64,000 nt of DNA from Shouchella lonarensis. Lineage in GTDB: Bacteria; Bacillota; Bacilli; Bacillales; Bacillaceae_D. The notes under the pieces were generated by a model. It saw only the letters and a list, made by a program, of their open reading frames with translations, was not told the DNA's origin and made no database searches. The stretch spans positions 1 through 64,000 of the forward strand of contig NZ_FMYM01000006.1 in the NCBI RefSeq assembly GCF_900096965.1, in the 5' to 3' direction. Position 1 is the first letter of the stretch, and every line of letters begins with the position of its first letter. Below, in pieces: positions 28,404 through 36,341 of the stretch. The translations under genes were made by a program, and so were the position numbers.

Positions 28404-28691
28404 TTATGCCTCATGTAATAATGAACGAGCTGACAAAACCCCTAATAACCGGCTATGTTCCTTCTGTTGTCGCTTTAAAACTTGCATATTTTCGTCAATC
28501 TCATGTACTTTGTCATTCGTTTCCAATACAGCTTGCTTCATCTGTTGCTGCTCCATTTTCATAAACGATTGTTCTTCTTTCATTGATAACAGATCTTCTT
28601 TCATTGATGACTGATCTTGTTTCATCACTTTAATATCCGCTTCCATATCGCCTAGTTTGTGTAAGATTTTTTCCAGCATTTGTTCACTCAT
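28404..28691 (-). CDS. Small coiled-coil protein, unknown function
   Basis: About 95 residues, almost wholly helical. A run of imperfect seven-residue repeats with Met-Lys at the start of each (MKQDQSS, MKEDLLS, MKEEQSF, MKMEQQQ, MKQAVLE) predicts a parallel coiled coil. The repeat is also visible in the DNA, which implies growth by duplication. Several Bacillaceae carry families of such small coiled-coil proteins, to my knowledge without assigned function. The start is uncertain: a GTG at 28703 abuts GGGAGGT, and the ATG at 28691 is 12 bases from it. It is divergent from rarA. Confidence 0.6.
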   Translation of the reverse strand: MSEQMLEKILHKLGDMEADIKVMKQDQSSMKEDLLSMKEEQSFMKMEQQQMKQAVLETNDKVHEIDENMQVLKRQQKEHSRLLGVLSARSLLHEA

Positions 28692-28860
28692 TTGCTTTGT
28701 CACACCTCCCTTTTGCCCTCAAAATCGTGAAAGGATGTTATACTTTATAGTATACACTGCCGAAAATGAGAATGAAAGGATTTTTCACTGTTAGTTTACG
28801 AAATTCTTCTTCTTTACACGTATAATAGTATGAAATTGGAAGAGAGGCGAACGACCACCT

Positions 28861-30129
28861 ATGAAAAAACAACCACTTGCTTACCGCATGCGCCCAACCG
28901 ACATTGCACACATCATTGGTCAATCCGCAATTTTAGGAGAGGGAATGTTACTACGTAGAATGGTTGAAACAAAACAACTATCTTCTATGATTTTATACGG
29001 ACCACCAGGTACAGGAAAAACTTCGCTTGCTCGCGCCATTGCTGGTACGTGTGGTTACCCGTTTCGCATGCTTAATGCAGCTACACACCAGAAAAAAGAT
29101 ATTGTCGTCGTGATTGAAGAAGCGAAAATGTCCGGTTCACTATTACTAATATTAGACGAGGTACACCGGCTTGACAAAGGAAAACAAGATTTGCTCCTCC
29201 CTCACCTTGAAAATGGACAATTATGCCTTATCGGTGCCACAACTGCTAACCCTTATCACGCGATCAATCCTGCGGTACGCAGTCGCTGCCATATTTTTGA
29301 ACTAGCCACCCCGCAGCCAGATGACATTGAAAATGTGCTTCGACGCGCATTAAGAGATAGCAAAAATGGCTTTGGCGAAGCATCTATTCATATGGAAGAA
29401 GAAGCCATCCCTCATCTCGCACGCGCTTGCGGTGGGGATGTGCGCGCTGCTTTAAATGCGCTGGAGCTAGCCGTTTTATCTACGCCAAAAAACGAGCACG
29501 GGGAACGCCACATCACTTTAAAAACAGCGGAACAAAGCATTCAAAAAAAATACATTCAGCATGACAAAGATGGCGATGCACACTATGATGTCCTCTCTGC
29601 ATTTCAAAAATCTATTCGCGGCAGTGACGTCAATGCAAGCCTTCACTATTTGGCGCGCTTGCTTGTCGCTGGAGACTTTGCAAGTATTCATCGCCGTCTC
29701 CTTGTGATCGCCTATGAAGATATTGGACTTGCGAATCCACAAGCTGGACCTCGTACACTCGCTGCCATTGAAGCTTCCGAGCGATTAGGACCGCCAGAAG
29801 CACGAATCCCACTTGCTAACGCTGTCGTAGAACTCGCACTGTCCCCTAAAAGCAATAGCGCCTATCAAGCGATTGATCATGCCATTGCTGCATTACACAA
29901 AGGAGAGAGCGGGACAATTCCACGCCATTTAAAAGATGCACACTATCAAGGCGCAAAACAATTAGGCAATGGTCTTACCTATCAATATCCACATAACCAC
30001 AAATCTGGTTGGGTGAAACAACAATACTTACCGGATGCCATTGCGCACCACCAATATTATGATGCAAAGAAGACAGGAAAATTTGAACAAGCGCTTGCGC
30101 AAGTTTATGAAACGTTACAGCACAAATGA
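28861..30129 (+). CDS. rarA: Replication-associated recombination protein RarA (MgsA)
   Basis: Clamp-loader-like AAA+ ATPase acting at stalled replication forks. 422 residues: Walker A GPPGTGKT at 47-54, Walker B with D99-E100 in LLLILDEVHR, sensor 1 GATTANP, arginine-finger region AVRSRCHIF, sensor 2 GGDVRAALNALE, and the C-terminal tetramerisation domain (DVNASLHYLARLLVAGD, AYEDIGLANPQA). A TATAAT box at 28821-28826 precedes it, and the ATG follows gaagagagg. The B. subtilis name is yrvN. It lies in the usual place near cymR but on the opposite strand to it. Confidence 0.95.
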   Translation: MKKQPLAYRMRPTDIAHIIGQSAILGEGMLLRRMVETKQLSSMILYGPPGTGKTSLARAIAGTCGYPFRMLNAATHQKKDIVVVIEEAKMSGSLLLILDEVHRLDKGKQDLLLPHLENGQLCLIGATTANPYHAINPAVRSRCHIFELATPQPDDIENVLRRALRDSKNGFGEASIHMEEEAIPHLARACGGDVRAALNALELAVLSTPKNEHGERHITLKTAEQSIQKKYIQHDKDGDAHYDVLSAFQKSIRGSDVNASLHYLARLLVAGDFASIHRRLLVIAYEDIGLANPQAGPRTLAAIEASERLGPPEARIPLANAVVELALSPKSNSAYQAIDHAIAALHKGESGTIPRHLKDAHYQGAKQLGNGLTYQYPHNHKSGWVKQQYLPDAIAHHQYYDAKKTGKFEQALAQVYETLQHK

Positions 30130-30178
30130 TATGACGAGGTTGATCATCCATTTTGTCTCACTTCCTCATGCAAGACTT

Positions 30179-30208
30179 GTATAAAATTCTTTTTGTAAGG
30201 AAATATTA
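30179..30208 (+). promoter_or_regulatory. Sigma-F promoter of rsfA
   Basis: GTATA (30179-30183), 15-bp spacer, GGAAATATTA (30199-30208), a full match to the sigma-F form GYATA-N15-GGnnAnAnTR. It is 31 bases before the rsfA ATG. Confidence 0.75.
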
Positions 30209-30239
30209 TAGTCATACCATAGCAAAAGGGGTTGAACAT

Positions 30240-30878
30240 ATGAAAGTGAGACAAGACGCATGGTCCCACGAAGACGATGTCCTGCTAGCTGAGACAGTCC
30301 TCACTCATATCAAAGAAGGTAGCACACAACTAAGAGCGTTTGATGAAGTAGGCGATCTATTAAACCGGACATCCGCTGCCTGTGGCTTTAGATGGAACGC
30401 CGTTGTCCGTAAAAAACACTTGCAAAATATTGAATTAGCAAAACGGGAGCGAAAAGAAAGAAAACGTGCCCAAACAACGCACTTTTTCTCACAACCTCGC
30501 AGGCAAGAAACGAGACAACCCGTTTCACGATTCTTTCAAATGGATCACGAGCAAGCACATACGCCAACAAATGTAACACTCGCGTCCATCATTCAACAAC
30601 TGCAACAATATGCAACAACTGAACAACAACATACAGGCTTGCTACAAGAAAATGAGCAACTTCGGAATGAACTCCGGCAATCACAACAACGTTTACAGGA
30701 GCTTGAAACCTCGCTCCAAAAACATAAACAAGATCATAGTATGATTGAAGAAGATTATCAATCACTCATTCAAATTATGAACCGGGCGCGCCGGATGGCC
30801 ATTTTAGAAGATGAACAAACTGACAGCGCGACTTTTCGAATGGAGCCTAATGGTAATCTTGAAAAGCTCTCCAATTAA
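30240..30878 (+). CDS. rsfA: Prespore-specific regulator RsfA
   Basis: Forespore transcription factor that tunes sigma-F-dependent genes. 212 residues: an N-terminal Myb/SANT-like DNA-binding domain (RQDAWSHEDDVLLAETVLTHIKEGSTQLRAFDEVGDLLNRTSAACGFRWN is the family signature region), a basic linker (KRERKERKR), and a long C-terminal coiled coil rich in Gln (ENEQLRNELRQSQQRLQELE). The start is the ATG at 30240 after AAAGGGG; upstream codons of the frame overlap the promoter. The sigma-F promoter match fits its known regulation in B. subtilis. Confidence 0.9.
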   Translation: MKVRQDAWSHEDDVLLAETVLTHIKEGSTQLRAFDEVGDLLNRTSAACGFRWNAVVRKKHLQNIELAKRERKERKRAQTTHFFSQPRRQETRQPVSRFFQMDHEQAHTPTNVTLASIIQQLQQYATTEQQHTGLLQENEQLRNELRQSQQRLQELETSLQKHKQDHSMIEEDYQSLIQIMNRARRMAILEDEQTDSATFRMEPNGNLEKLSN

Positions 30879-30894
30879 GGAGCACCGATTTTCA

Positions 30895-30932
30895 CATAAA
30901 AGAACCATGCCCTCTGGCTTGGTTCTTTTATG
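30895..30932. terminator. Bidirectional terminator between rsfA and tcdA
   Basis: Perfect 13-bp inverted repeat (30895-30907 with 30920-30932), 12-nt loop, A4/T4 tracts on both sides. The right arm contains the tcdA stop codon (30928-30930). Confidence 0.85.
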
Positions 30933-31695
30933 GTTGCCGCTCAATCTTTATCCCTTCAAGCAATCGATTAATCACATGGCCTGCCATCATCAAGCCAGAA
31001 ATAGACGGCACAAATGCATTAGATGACGGGGGCATTTTCGCCTTCCGAATCGGTCCTTCTTCCGCAGCAGGCGGGACAATATCGGCACGCACTTCTTCCC
31101 GAATCCGGATCGGCTTCTCATCAGAGAAGACAACGTCAACCCCTTTATGAATACCGACTTTACGAAGACGCGTCCGCACCACTCGTGCAATCGGATCATA
31201 ACTTGTATTAGATATATCCACGACACGCAATCGTGTTGGATCCATCTTATTCGCCACACCCATACTTGAAATAACCGGGATACCCCGCTTTTTACATTGT
31301 TCAATTAAATGTACTTTATAAGAAATTGTATCGCTTGCATCTATGACGTAATCAATCCCATATTCAAAAAAACTTTCATATGTTTCCTCGGTATAAAACA
31401 TCTTTAATGCCACCACATCACAAGCTGGGTTAATATCTTTTATACGCGCTTCCATTAGTTCCACTTTCGGCTGACCTACCGTCGAAAGAAGGGCGTGGAT
31501 TTGTCGATTCACATTTGTAATATCAACATCATCCTTATCGACAAGGATGATCCGGCCAACACCTGAACGCGCCAATGCTTCAGCAGAGAACGAACCAACA
31601 CCACCAACACCTAAGACAGCGACCGTGCTCTCCTTTAAACGCTGCAATCCTTCTTGACCAATTGCTAATTCATTTCTTGAAAATTGATGTAACAT
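30928..31695 (-). CDS. tcdA: tRNA threonylcarbamoyladenosine dehydratase
   Basis: E1/ThiF-like enzyme that cyclises t6A37 to ct6A in tRNAs. The 255 residues show the nucleotide-binding motif VAVLGVGGVGSFSAEALARSGVGRIILVDKDDVDITNVNRQ, the family IDASDTISYK, and the insertion-strand SMGVANKMDPTRLRVVDI. There is no C-terminal rhodanese domain, which separates it from MoeB-type proteins. B. subtilis calls it yrvM. It lies downstream of the 6S RNA gene on the same strand; its stop is inside the shared terminator. Confidence 0.93.
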   Translation of the reverse strand: MLHQFSRNELAIGQEGLQRLKESTVAVLGVGGVGSFSAEALARSGVGRIILVDKDDVDITNVNRQIHALLSTVGQPKVELMEARIKDINPACDVVALKMFYTEETYESFFEYGIDYVIDASDTISYKVHLIEQCKKRGIPVISSMGVANKMDPTRLRVVDISNTSYDPIARVVRTRLRKVGIHKGVDVVFSDEKPIRIREEVRADIVPPAAEEGPIRKAKMPPSSNAFVPSISGLMMAGHVINRLLEGIKIERQP

Positions 31696-31728
31696 CGTCG
31701 ACCCTGTCCTCTCTCATGTTCGTATTCA

Positions 31729-31947
31729 CATAAAAAAGTACCCACTTGGGTACTTTTTTATGTCCCGCTAATGCCGTAAAAGGTGACGCTTTGAACCTGC
31801 TACGCAGGTGGGCGCTCTGCATTTGCCTTTTTACGTCCCCTTCACTTCCAAGGCTTGTAATCGGACAAACAACGCCAAGCTCCCTCGTCTAAAGTGTTGG
31901 CTCAAAGAAAAACATCTTACGCACATCACAGGATCACGTGATTTCTT
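31729..31947 (-). ncRNA. ssrSA: 6S RNA (ssrSA/bsrA type)
   Basis: No ORF lies between tcdA and aspS, where B. subtilis encodes 6S-1 RNA (bsrA). On the minus strand a strong promoter (31954-31982) predicts a start near 31947. The transcript would run about 185 nt to a 16-bp perfect terminator hairpin (31763-31748 with 31743-31728) with a T6 tract. An internal long helix pairs cgtaaaaagg with ccttttacg around an acctgc-gta-gcaggt hairpin, in keeping with the rod-like 6S fold. 6S RNA binds sigma-A RNA polymerase and is a template for product RNAs. Identity rests on place, size and structure, not on a covariance search. Confidence 0.72.
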
Positions 31948-31953
31948 GATTTG

Positions 31954-31982
31954 ATTATATCAGACTACATTGCCCTATGCAA
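31954..31982 (-). promoter_or_regulatory. Sigma-A promoter of the 6S RNA
   Basis: On the minus strand TTGCAT (31982-31977), exactly 17 bases, then perfect TATAAT (31959-31954). Confidence 0.75.
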
Positions 31983-32104
31983 GTTGTTCTGAAAATTCAC
32001 CTAACATTTTTTTAACTTTGCATCCGCTCATTGTATCCTCGCTAATGTTCCGTTACACTATCTATAGGACAAAAAATATTTAACCACTAAAAGGTGTGAA
32101 GTTT

Positions 32105-32416
32105 ATGGACGCACGTGCAACGCAACAATGTATAGAAGTAAGACAAGAAATAAATTCACTTGAGAAAAAGGTGACGCAAATTCCTTTCACAATGTCTTTA
32201 TACGATGATCACATTGACGTAAAAGGAGAAAAGATCGCTCTTTCTATCATTTTTGACGTCTCTTATCGGTTACCGAGTGGCGAAAAAACGATTGGGTTTT
32301 TATATTTGCATACAAGCCGCGGTGTCCTCACTTACCAAATTAACACCAACCCGAAAGCATTCATTGCCGCTTTTAAAACCCTTGTTCCCGAAACAACTTT
32401 CCGCTCACAAACATGA
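32105..32416 (+). CDS. Conserved-looking small protein, unknown function
   Basis: 103 residues. An N-terminal helix (TQQCIEVRQEINSLEKK) is followed by alternating beta strands (FTMSLYDDHIDVKGEKIALSIIFDVSYRL, KTIGFLYLHTSRGVLTYQINTNP) and a C-terminal helix. This layout resembles a small PH-like or roadblock-like fold, but I cannot place it in a named family. The ATG at 32105 follows aaaggtg; a GTG at 32096 overlaps that site. It is the only plus-strand gene between the 6S RNA and aspS and converges on aspS over a shared hairpin (32420-32452). Confidence 0.7.
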   Translation: MDARATQQCIEVRQEINSLEKKVTQIPFTMSLYDDHIDVKGEKIALSIIFDVSYRLPSGEKTIGFLYLHTSRGVLTYQINTNPKAFIAAFKTLVPETTFRSQT

Positions 32417-32419
32417 AAC

Positions 32420-32452
32420 GCGCCTCCTTACTGTCATTCAGAAAGGAGGCGC
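32420..32452. terminator. Shared hairpin between the small gene and aspS
   Basis: Perfect 10-bp stem gcgcctcctt / aaggaggcgc with a 13-nt loop. T tracts are poor on both strands, so termination is likely but not certain. Confidence 0.5.
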
Positions 32453-32461
32453 TGTGCATGC

Positions 32462-34228
32462 TTATTTTGTTTGTACAGATACATGTAAATCTAACAACTG
32501 CGCGAGCGCGACTTCATTTGGCGCATCCATTAGCAAGTCACTTGCACTTGCTGTTTTTGGAAAGGCAATGACGTCACGTAAATTTGTCTTGCCTGCCAGC
32601 AGCATGACAATCCGGTCTAACCCGAGGGCAATCCCGCCGTGTGGCGGGGCACCATATTCAAATGCCTCTAGTAAGAATCCAAACGCTTCTTTTGCCTCTT
32701 CTTCACTAAACCCGAGTAATTGGAACATCCGTGTTTGTAATTCACGCTCATAAATCCGCTGTGATCCGCCGCCGAGCTCATAACCATTCAATACGAGATC
32801 ATACGCTTCTGCCCGTACTTTTTCAGGAGCCGTCTCCATTAAATGCTCATCTTCTGCTTTCGGCCGTGTAAATGGATGATGTAACGCGACGTAGCGCTTT
32901 GCCCCGGCATCATACTCAACAAGCGGGAAGTCGACGACCCATAAGAAGTTGAACTTCGTCTCGTCAATCAAACCAAACTGTTTCGCTAGCTTTAACCGCA
33001 AAGCGCCGAGCGCATCATACACAATTTGACTTTTGTCTGCGGCAAACAAGAGCAAGTCCGATGGCTTGGCGCCCATCGCTGTCAACAATGCCTTAGTTTG
33101 ATCCTCATCAAAGAACTTCGCAATCGGTCCAGCAATGCCTTCTTCGGTCACTTTCAGCCACGCTAACCCTTTTGCTCCGTACGGCTTCACAAATTCGGCC
33201 AGTGCATCAATCTCTTTACGCGACAGCTTGTCTGCGCCTCCAGCAAGTGTCAATCCTTTGACGATGCCACCTGCTTCAAGTGCACGTGTGAATACTTGAA
33301 ACGTTGTATCCGCCACTACTTCACCAAGCTCAACTAACTCCATCGCAAAACGTGTATCCGGTTTGTCAGAACCATAGCGATCCATCGCTTCAGCATACGT
33401 CATTCGCGGGAAAGACTCGGCTAGCGTAAGGGCATGTGTCTCTTTTAACAACAGCTTCATCATAGACTCTGTCATCACCAATATTTCTTCTGTACTTGAA
33501 AAACTTGTTTCAATATCAATTTGTGTAAACTCTGGTTGTCGGTCGGCACGAAGATCCTCGTCACGGAAACAACGAACAACTTGAAAATATTTTTCAAACC
33601 CTGCTACCATCAGCAACTGCTTAAACATTTGTGGCGATTGTGGGAGCGCATAAAATGAGCCCGGATGTACCCGACTCGGGACGAGGTAGTCCCGTGCCCC
33701 TTCTGGTGTGCTTTTCGTCAACATTGGCGTCTCAATTTCTAAAAAGCCATCACGGTCGAGAAAATCACGCATCACCTTTGTCACCCGGTGACGCAATGCA
33801 AAAACGGTTTGCATATCAGGACGACGCAAGTCAATATACCGATGGTGTAACCGTACATCTTCTGAGGCATCTGTATTGGCTTCAATTTGGAAGGGCAACG
33901 ACTTCGCTGCATTGATTAATGTCATTTCATGGACATGCACTTCAATCGCACCTGTCACAAGCTTCGTTGAGACATTTTCTGGTTCGCGTGCCACCACCGT
34001 ACCACTAAGGGATACAACATACTCATTCCGCATTTTCTCCGCTTCTTGTAATGCCGTTTCATTAATTTCCGGGCTACAAACCGTTTGCACAATCCCCGAA
34101 TGATCACGTACATCTAAAAAGATTAGTTGCCCCAAGTCACGGCGCCGCTGCACCCATCCTTTTAAATGGACAACTTGTCCGATATGATCGCTCCCTAATT
34201 TCCCGCATTGATGTCGACCTTTACTCAT
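32462..34228 (-). CDS. aspS: Aspartyl-tRNA synthetase
   Basis: Class IIb synthetase of the bacterial type (588 aa): N-terminal OB-fold anticodon-binding domain ([32 protein letters not shown]), motif 2 ([20 protein letters not shown]), the bacterial GAD insertion domain in the middle, and motif 3 ([15 protein letters not shown]). Its ATG overlaps the end of hisS by 8 bases, so the two are translated from one mRNA under the T-box. Whether it also charges tRNA-Asn cannot be judged from the sequence alone. It converges on a small unknown gene. Confidence 0.96.
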   Translation of the reverse strand: MSKGRHQCGKLGSDHIGQVVHLKGWVQRRRDLGQLIFLDVRDHSGIVQTVCSPEINETALQEAEKMRNEYVVSLSGTVVAREPENVSTKLVTGAIEVHVHEMTLINAAKSLPFQIEANTDASEDVRLHHRYIDLRRPDMQTVFALRHRVTKVMRDFLDRDGFLEIETPMLTKSTPEGARDYLVPSRVHPGSFYALPQSPQMFKQLLMVAGFEKYFQVVRCFRDEDLRADRQPEFTQIDIETSFSSTEEILVMTESMMKLLLKETHALTLAESFPRMTYAEAMDRYGSDKPDTRFAMELVELGEVVADTTFQVFTRALEAGGIVKGLTLAGGADKLSRKEIDALAEFVKPYGAKGLAWLKVTEEGIAGPIAKFFDEDQTKALLTAMGAKPSDLLLFAADKSQIVYDALGALRLKLAKQFGLIDETKFNFLWVVDFPLVEYDAGAKRYVALHHPFTRPKAEDEHLMETAPEKVRAEAYDLVLNGYELGGGSQRIYERELQTRMFQLLGFSEEEAKEAFGFLLEAFEYGAPPHGGIALGLDRIVMLLAGKTNLRDVIAFPKTASASDLLMDAPNEVALAQLLDLHVSVQTK

Positions 34229-35513
34229 GATGTTCCTCTCCCTCCAGTTCTTGTCTCAACCACGGCACGAGCTCACTTAGTGCTACTTCTTGTTGTGTCC
34301 CTCGTTGCATATGCTTGACAACCGCACATGAACGCGCCAACTCGTCTTCCCCTAAAATCACCGCATATTTCGCATGATACCGGTCAGCGGCTTTGAACTG
34401 AGCTTTCATCTTTTTATCTAAATAATCTTTATCTGCATGCACACCCGCTTGACGTAAGTCGTATAACAATTTCATCGCCTGCATGTGCGCGTCTTTGCCA
34501 AGAGCAATGACATAAGCATCCAACCCTTGCGCTGTTGGTAACGCCACACCTTCCGTTTTCAGCGCCAAAATCAATCGTTCAATGCTAAACGCAAAACCAA
34601 TCCCTGGTGTCTCTGGCCCGCCAAATTGCTCAACAAGTCCGTTATAACGCCCGCCACCACACAAAGTTGTAATCGCACCAAACCCTGGCGCCGTACTCAT
34701 TAACTCAAATGCAGTATGGTTATAGTAGTCAAGCCCACGAACGAGGTTGGCATCGACTTCATAAGGAATTTCTAGCAAATCAAGTGTCTGCTTCAATTCC
34801 GCAAAATATTGGCTTGACTCCTCATTCAAATGATCTAACACCGACGGTGCTGTCGCCATCAACGGGTGCGCGTGATCTTTTTTACAGTCTAAAATACGGA
34901 GAGGATTTTTTTCAAAGCGCTGCTGGCAATCGCCACATAATGTATGTAGCTCCGGTTCAAAATGTTTCATGAGCGCTTCACGATGAGCCACGCGACTCTC
35001 CGTATCACCTAACGAATTAATGACTAATTTTAAATGCGTTAATCCAAGTCGCCGACAAATGTCCATTAATAATGCCATTACTTCAGCATCTAGTTGCGGG
35101 CTCGCACTCCCTAGTGCCTCAACCCCAAATTGAACAAACTGGCGCATCCGACCGGCTTGCGGACGTTCATAACGGAACATCGGTCCAGTATAAAAGAGTT
35201 TTGTCGGCTGCGCAGGTGAACCATATAACTTATGTTCCACGAATGCACGGACGACAGAAGCGGTTCCTTCTGGACGTAACGTCAAACTTCGATCACCGCG
35301 ATCTTTAAACGTGTACATCTCTTTTTGAACGATATCAGTTGTGTCGCCAACACCTCTTGCAAACACTTCCGTATGCTCAAATATCGGCGTACGAATCTCC
35401 TTAAAATTGTACGCCTCACATGTTTCCATCGACACTTTCTCAATCTGTTTCCATACAAGTATATCCTCAGGTAAAATATCTTGCGTTCCCCGTGGAAGCT
35501 GCATCGCCATCAT
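34221..35513 (-). CDS. hisS: Histidyl-tRNA synthetase
   Basis: Class II synthetase, 430 residues, starting [17 protein letters not shown] with AAGGGG upstream of the first ATG. Motif 1 is in the N-terminal region ([25 protein letters not shown]), motif 2 [20 protein letters not shown]. The His A signature [14 protein letters not shown] and motif 3 [15 protein letters not shown] are complete, followed by the C-terminal anticodon-binding domain ([15 protein letters not shown]...). It is a full synthetase, not HisZ, as the HisA block is intact. First gene of the hisS-aspS operon under T-box control. Confidence 0.97.
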   Translation of the reverse strand: MMAMQLPRGTQDILPEDILVWKQIEKVSMETCEAYNFKEIRTPIFEHTEVFARGVGDTTDIVQKEMYTFKDRGDRSLTLRPEGTASVVRAFVEHKLYGSPAQPTKLFYTGPMFRYERPQAGRMRQFVQFGVEALGSASPQLDAEVMALLMDICRRLGLTHLKLVINSLGDTESRVAHREALMKHFEPELHTLCGDCQQRFEKNPLRILDCKKDHAHPLMATAPSVLDHLNEESSQYFAELKQTLDLLEIPYEVDANLVRGLDYYNHTAFELMSTAPGFGAITTLCGGGRYNGLVEQFGGPETPGIGFAFSIERLILALKTEGVALPTAQGLDAYVIALGKDAHMQAMKLLYDLRQAGVHADKDYLDKKMKAQFKAADRYHAKYAVILGEDELARSCAVVKHMQRGTQQEVALSELVPWLRQELEGEEHHE

Positions 35514-35541
35514 GAAAAGCCCCTTTCTTTTTTCACGTTAG

Positions 35542-35823
35542 AAATAAAAAAACTCTCGCCCCAGATGCATGAATCATCTGGGACGAGAGAATCTCCCGTG
35601 GTACCACCCAATTTGAGGCAAAAAACTGCCTCCACTCTGTCTGTTAACGCCAGCAACGTTCTTTCCTACTGCAATGTATCGGTTCAGAAAGAAAACCTCG
35701 AAGGTGTTCACTCATTTAGACAAATGCGATCGCTCTCAGCCACGACGATCTTCTCTTTAGCATTTGTATTCTAAATGACATGCCTTGTCATCAGTTGATA
35801 TATTAATGTCAGTAAAAGTTAGT
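35542..35823 (-). promoter_or_regulatory. T-box leader of hisS-aspS
   Basis: The minus-strand core GGTGGTACCACGG (35608-35596) is the T-box. Directly after it comes the terminator stem ctctcgtcccagatg / catctggggcgagag (35589-35553) with a T-rich tail. Uncharged tRNA pairing with the T-box favours the antiterminator. A candidate specifier is CAC (His) in GAACACC at 35709-35703; the same loop could be read differently. The predicted leader is about 280 nt. Confidence 0.93.
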
Positions 35824-35829
35824 TTCTAA

Positions 35830-35858
35830 ACTATACGCATTCTTTTTTCATCCGTCAA
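35830..35858 (-). promoter_or_regulatory. Promoter of the hisS-aspS T-box operon
   Basis: On the minus strand TTGACG (35858-35853), 17-bp spacer, TATAGT (35835-35830). Confidence 0.65.
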
Positions 35859-35902
35859 GCGATCATGTGTTCTTTTATGTAAATCTTTCTTACGAATCGT
35901 TC

Positions 35903-36067
35903 CTAGTGTCTTTCTTGTTGCTTTTTATATAAAAACAAGTCCGCAGACGATAAGCCTGACTCATGCCACGTCTGTGATTGCACATTTTCCTCAACCAGCA
36001 AAGACTTCTCTTGTTCCGGATGTTGTTGTGTATACAGACTTTTCTTCGGGTGAATACGCACGCGCAA
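35903..36067 (-). CDS. 54-codon ORF downstream of the AimR-like locus (candidate aimX-position gene)
   Basis: Starts with TTG at 36067 (or GTG two codons on) after AAAGGAG at 5-base spacing. The protein begins MRVRIHPKKSLYTQQHPEQE and ends ADLFLYKKQQERH. It is hydrophilic, charged, and without signal peptide or TM segment. A promoter-like TTCATA-17-CATAAT, its -10 inside a perfect inverted repeat (36090-36120), lies directly upstream and would give a short 5' leader. I do not recognise the protein. Its place after receptor, peptide gene and terminator is that of aimX in arbitrium phages, so the ORF or its RNA may be the regulated output. Confidence 0.5.
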   Translation of the reverse strand: MRVRIHPKKSLYTQQHPEQEKSLLVEENVQSQTWHESGLSSADLFLYKKQQERH

Positions 36068-36089
36068 TTCCGCTCCTTTCATGTACAGT

Positions 36090-36120
36090 ATTAAGATCGC
36101 CTATTATGGACGATCTTAAT
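36090..36120. promoter_or_regulatory. Candidate operator: 10-bp perfect inverted repeat with 11-bp spacer
   Basis: attaagatcg (36090-36099) and cgatcttaat (36111-36120). On the minus strand the spacer holds CATAAT as a -10, with TTCATA 17 bases upstream. A repeat overlapping a -10 fits an operator better than a terminator, as there is no T run. The likeliest binder is the neighbouring AimR-like protein. Confidence 0.5.
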
Positions 36121-36167
36121 CGGTTTATGAAAAGAAAAGAACAAATTCGCTAGCTACAGCGTGAAAT

Positions 36168-36187
36168 AAAAAAGGGGAAGCGCCCCC
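36168..36187 (-). terminator. Terminator after the AimP-like peptide gene
   Basis: On the minus strand gggg-gcgctt-cccc followed by six T. It is a short G/C stem 17 bases after the peptide stop and separates the peptide gene from the downstream ORF. Confidence 0.7.
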
Positions 36188-36203
36188 AACTAAATGAGAT
36201 GTA

Positions 36204-36341
36204 CTATTTATCATCTGCGTGCGACTTAATTTCTGGCTTGCCACCTCCGCCTCCAGCAGTTTCGACCTCTGCACTTGCATGCGAACCTACAACACCAAGC
36301 ACAACCACAGCAGCAAATAAGAAACATTTTATCACCTTCAT
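36204..36341 (-). CDS. Secreted signalling-peptide precursor (AimP/Phr-like)
   Basis: 45 codons. A positively charged start (MKVIKC), a hydrophobic core (FLFAAVVVLGVVG) and an AxA-type signal peptidase site (SHASA, cleavage after residue 24) are followed by a 21-residue exported tail with Gly5 and KPEIKSHADDK. This is the build of Phr, NprX and AimP pro-peptides. The ATG overlaps the receptor stop as ATGA and uses GGGAGGGG, so both are made together. The mature peptide is not certain. GKPEI in the tail resembles the NprX core SKPDI, and the C-terminal six residues are the other option. It is too short for usual gene callers. Confidence 0.72.
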   Translation of the reverse strand: MKVIKCFLFAAVVVLGVVGSHASAEVETAGGGGGKPEIKSHADDK

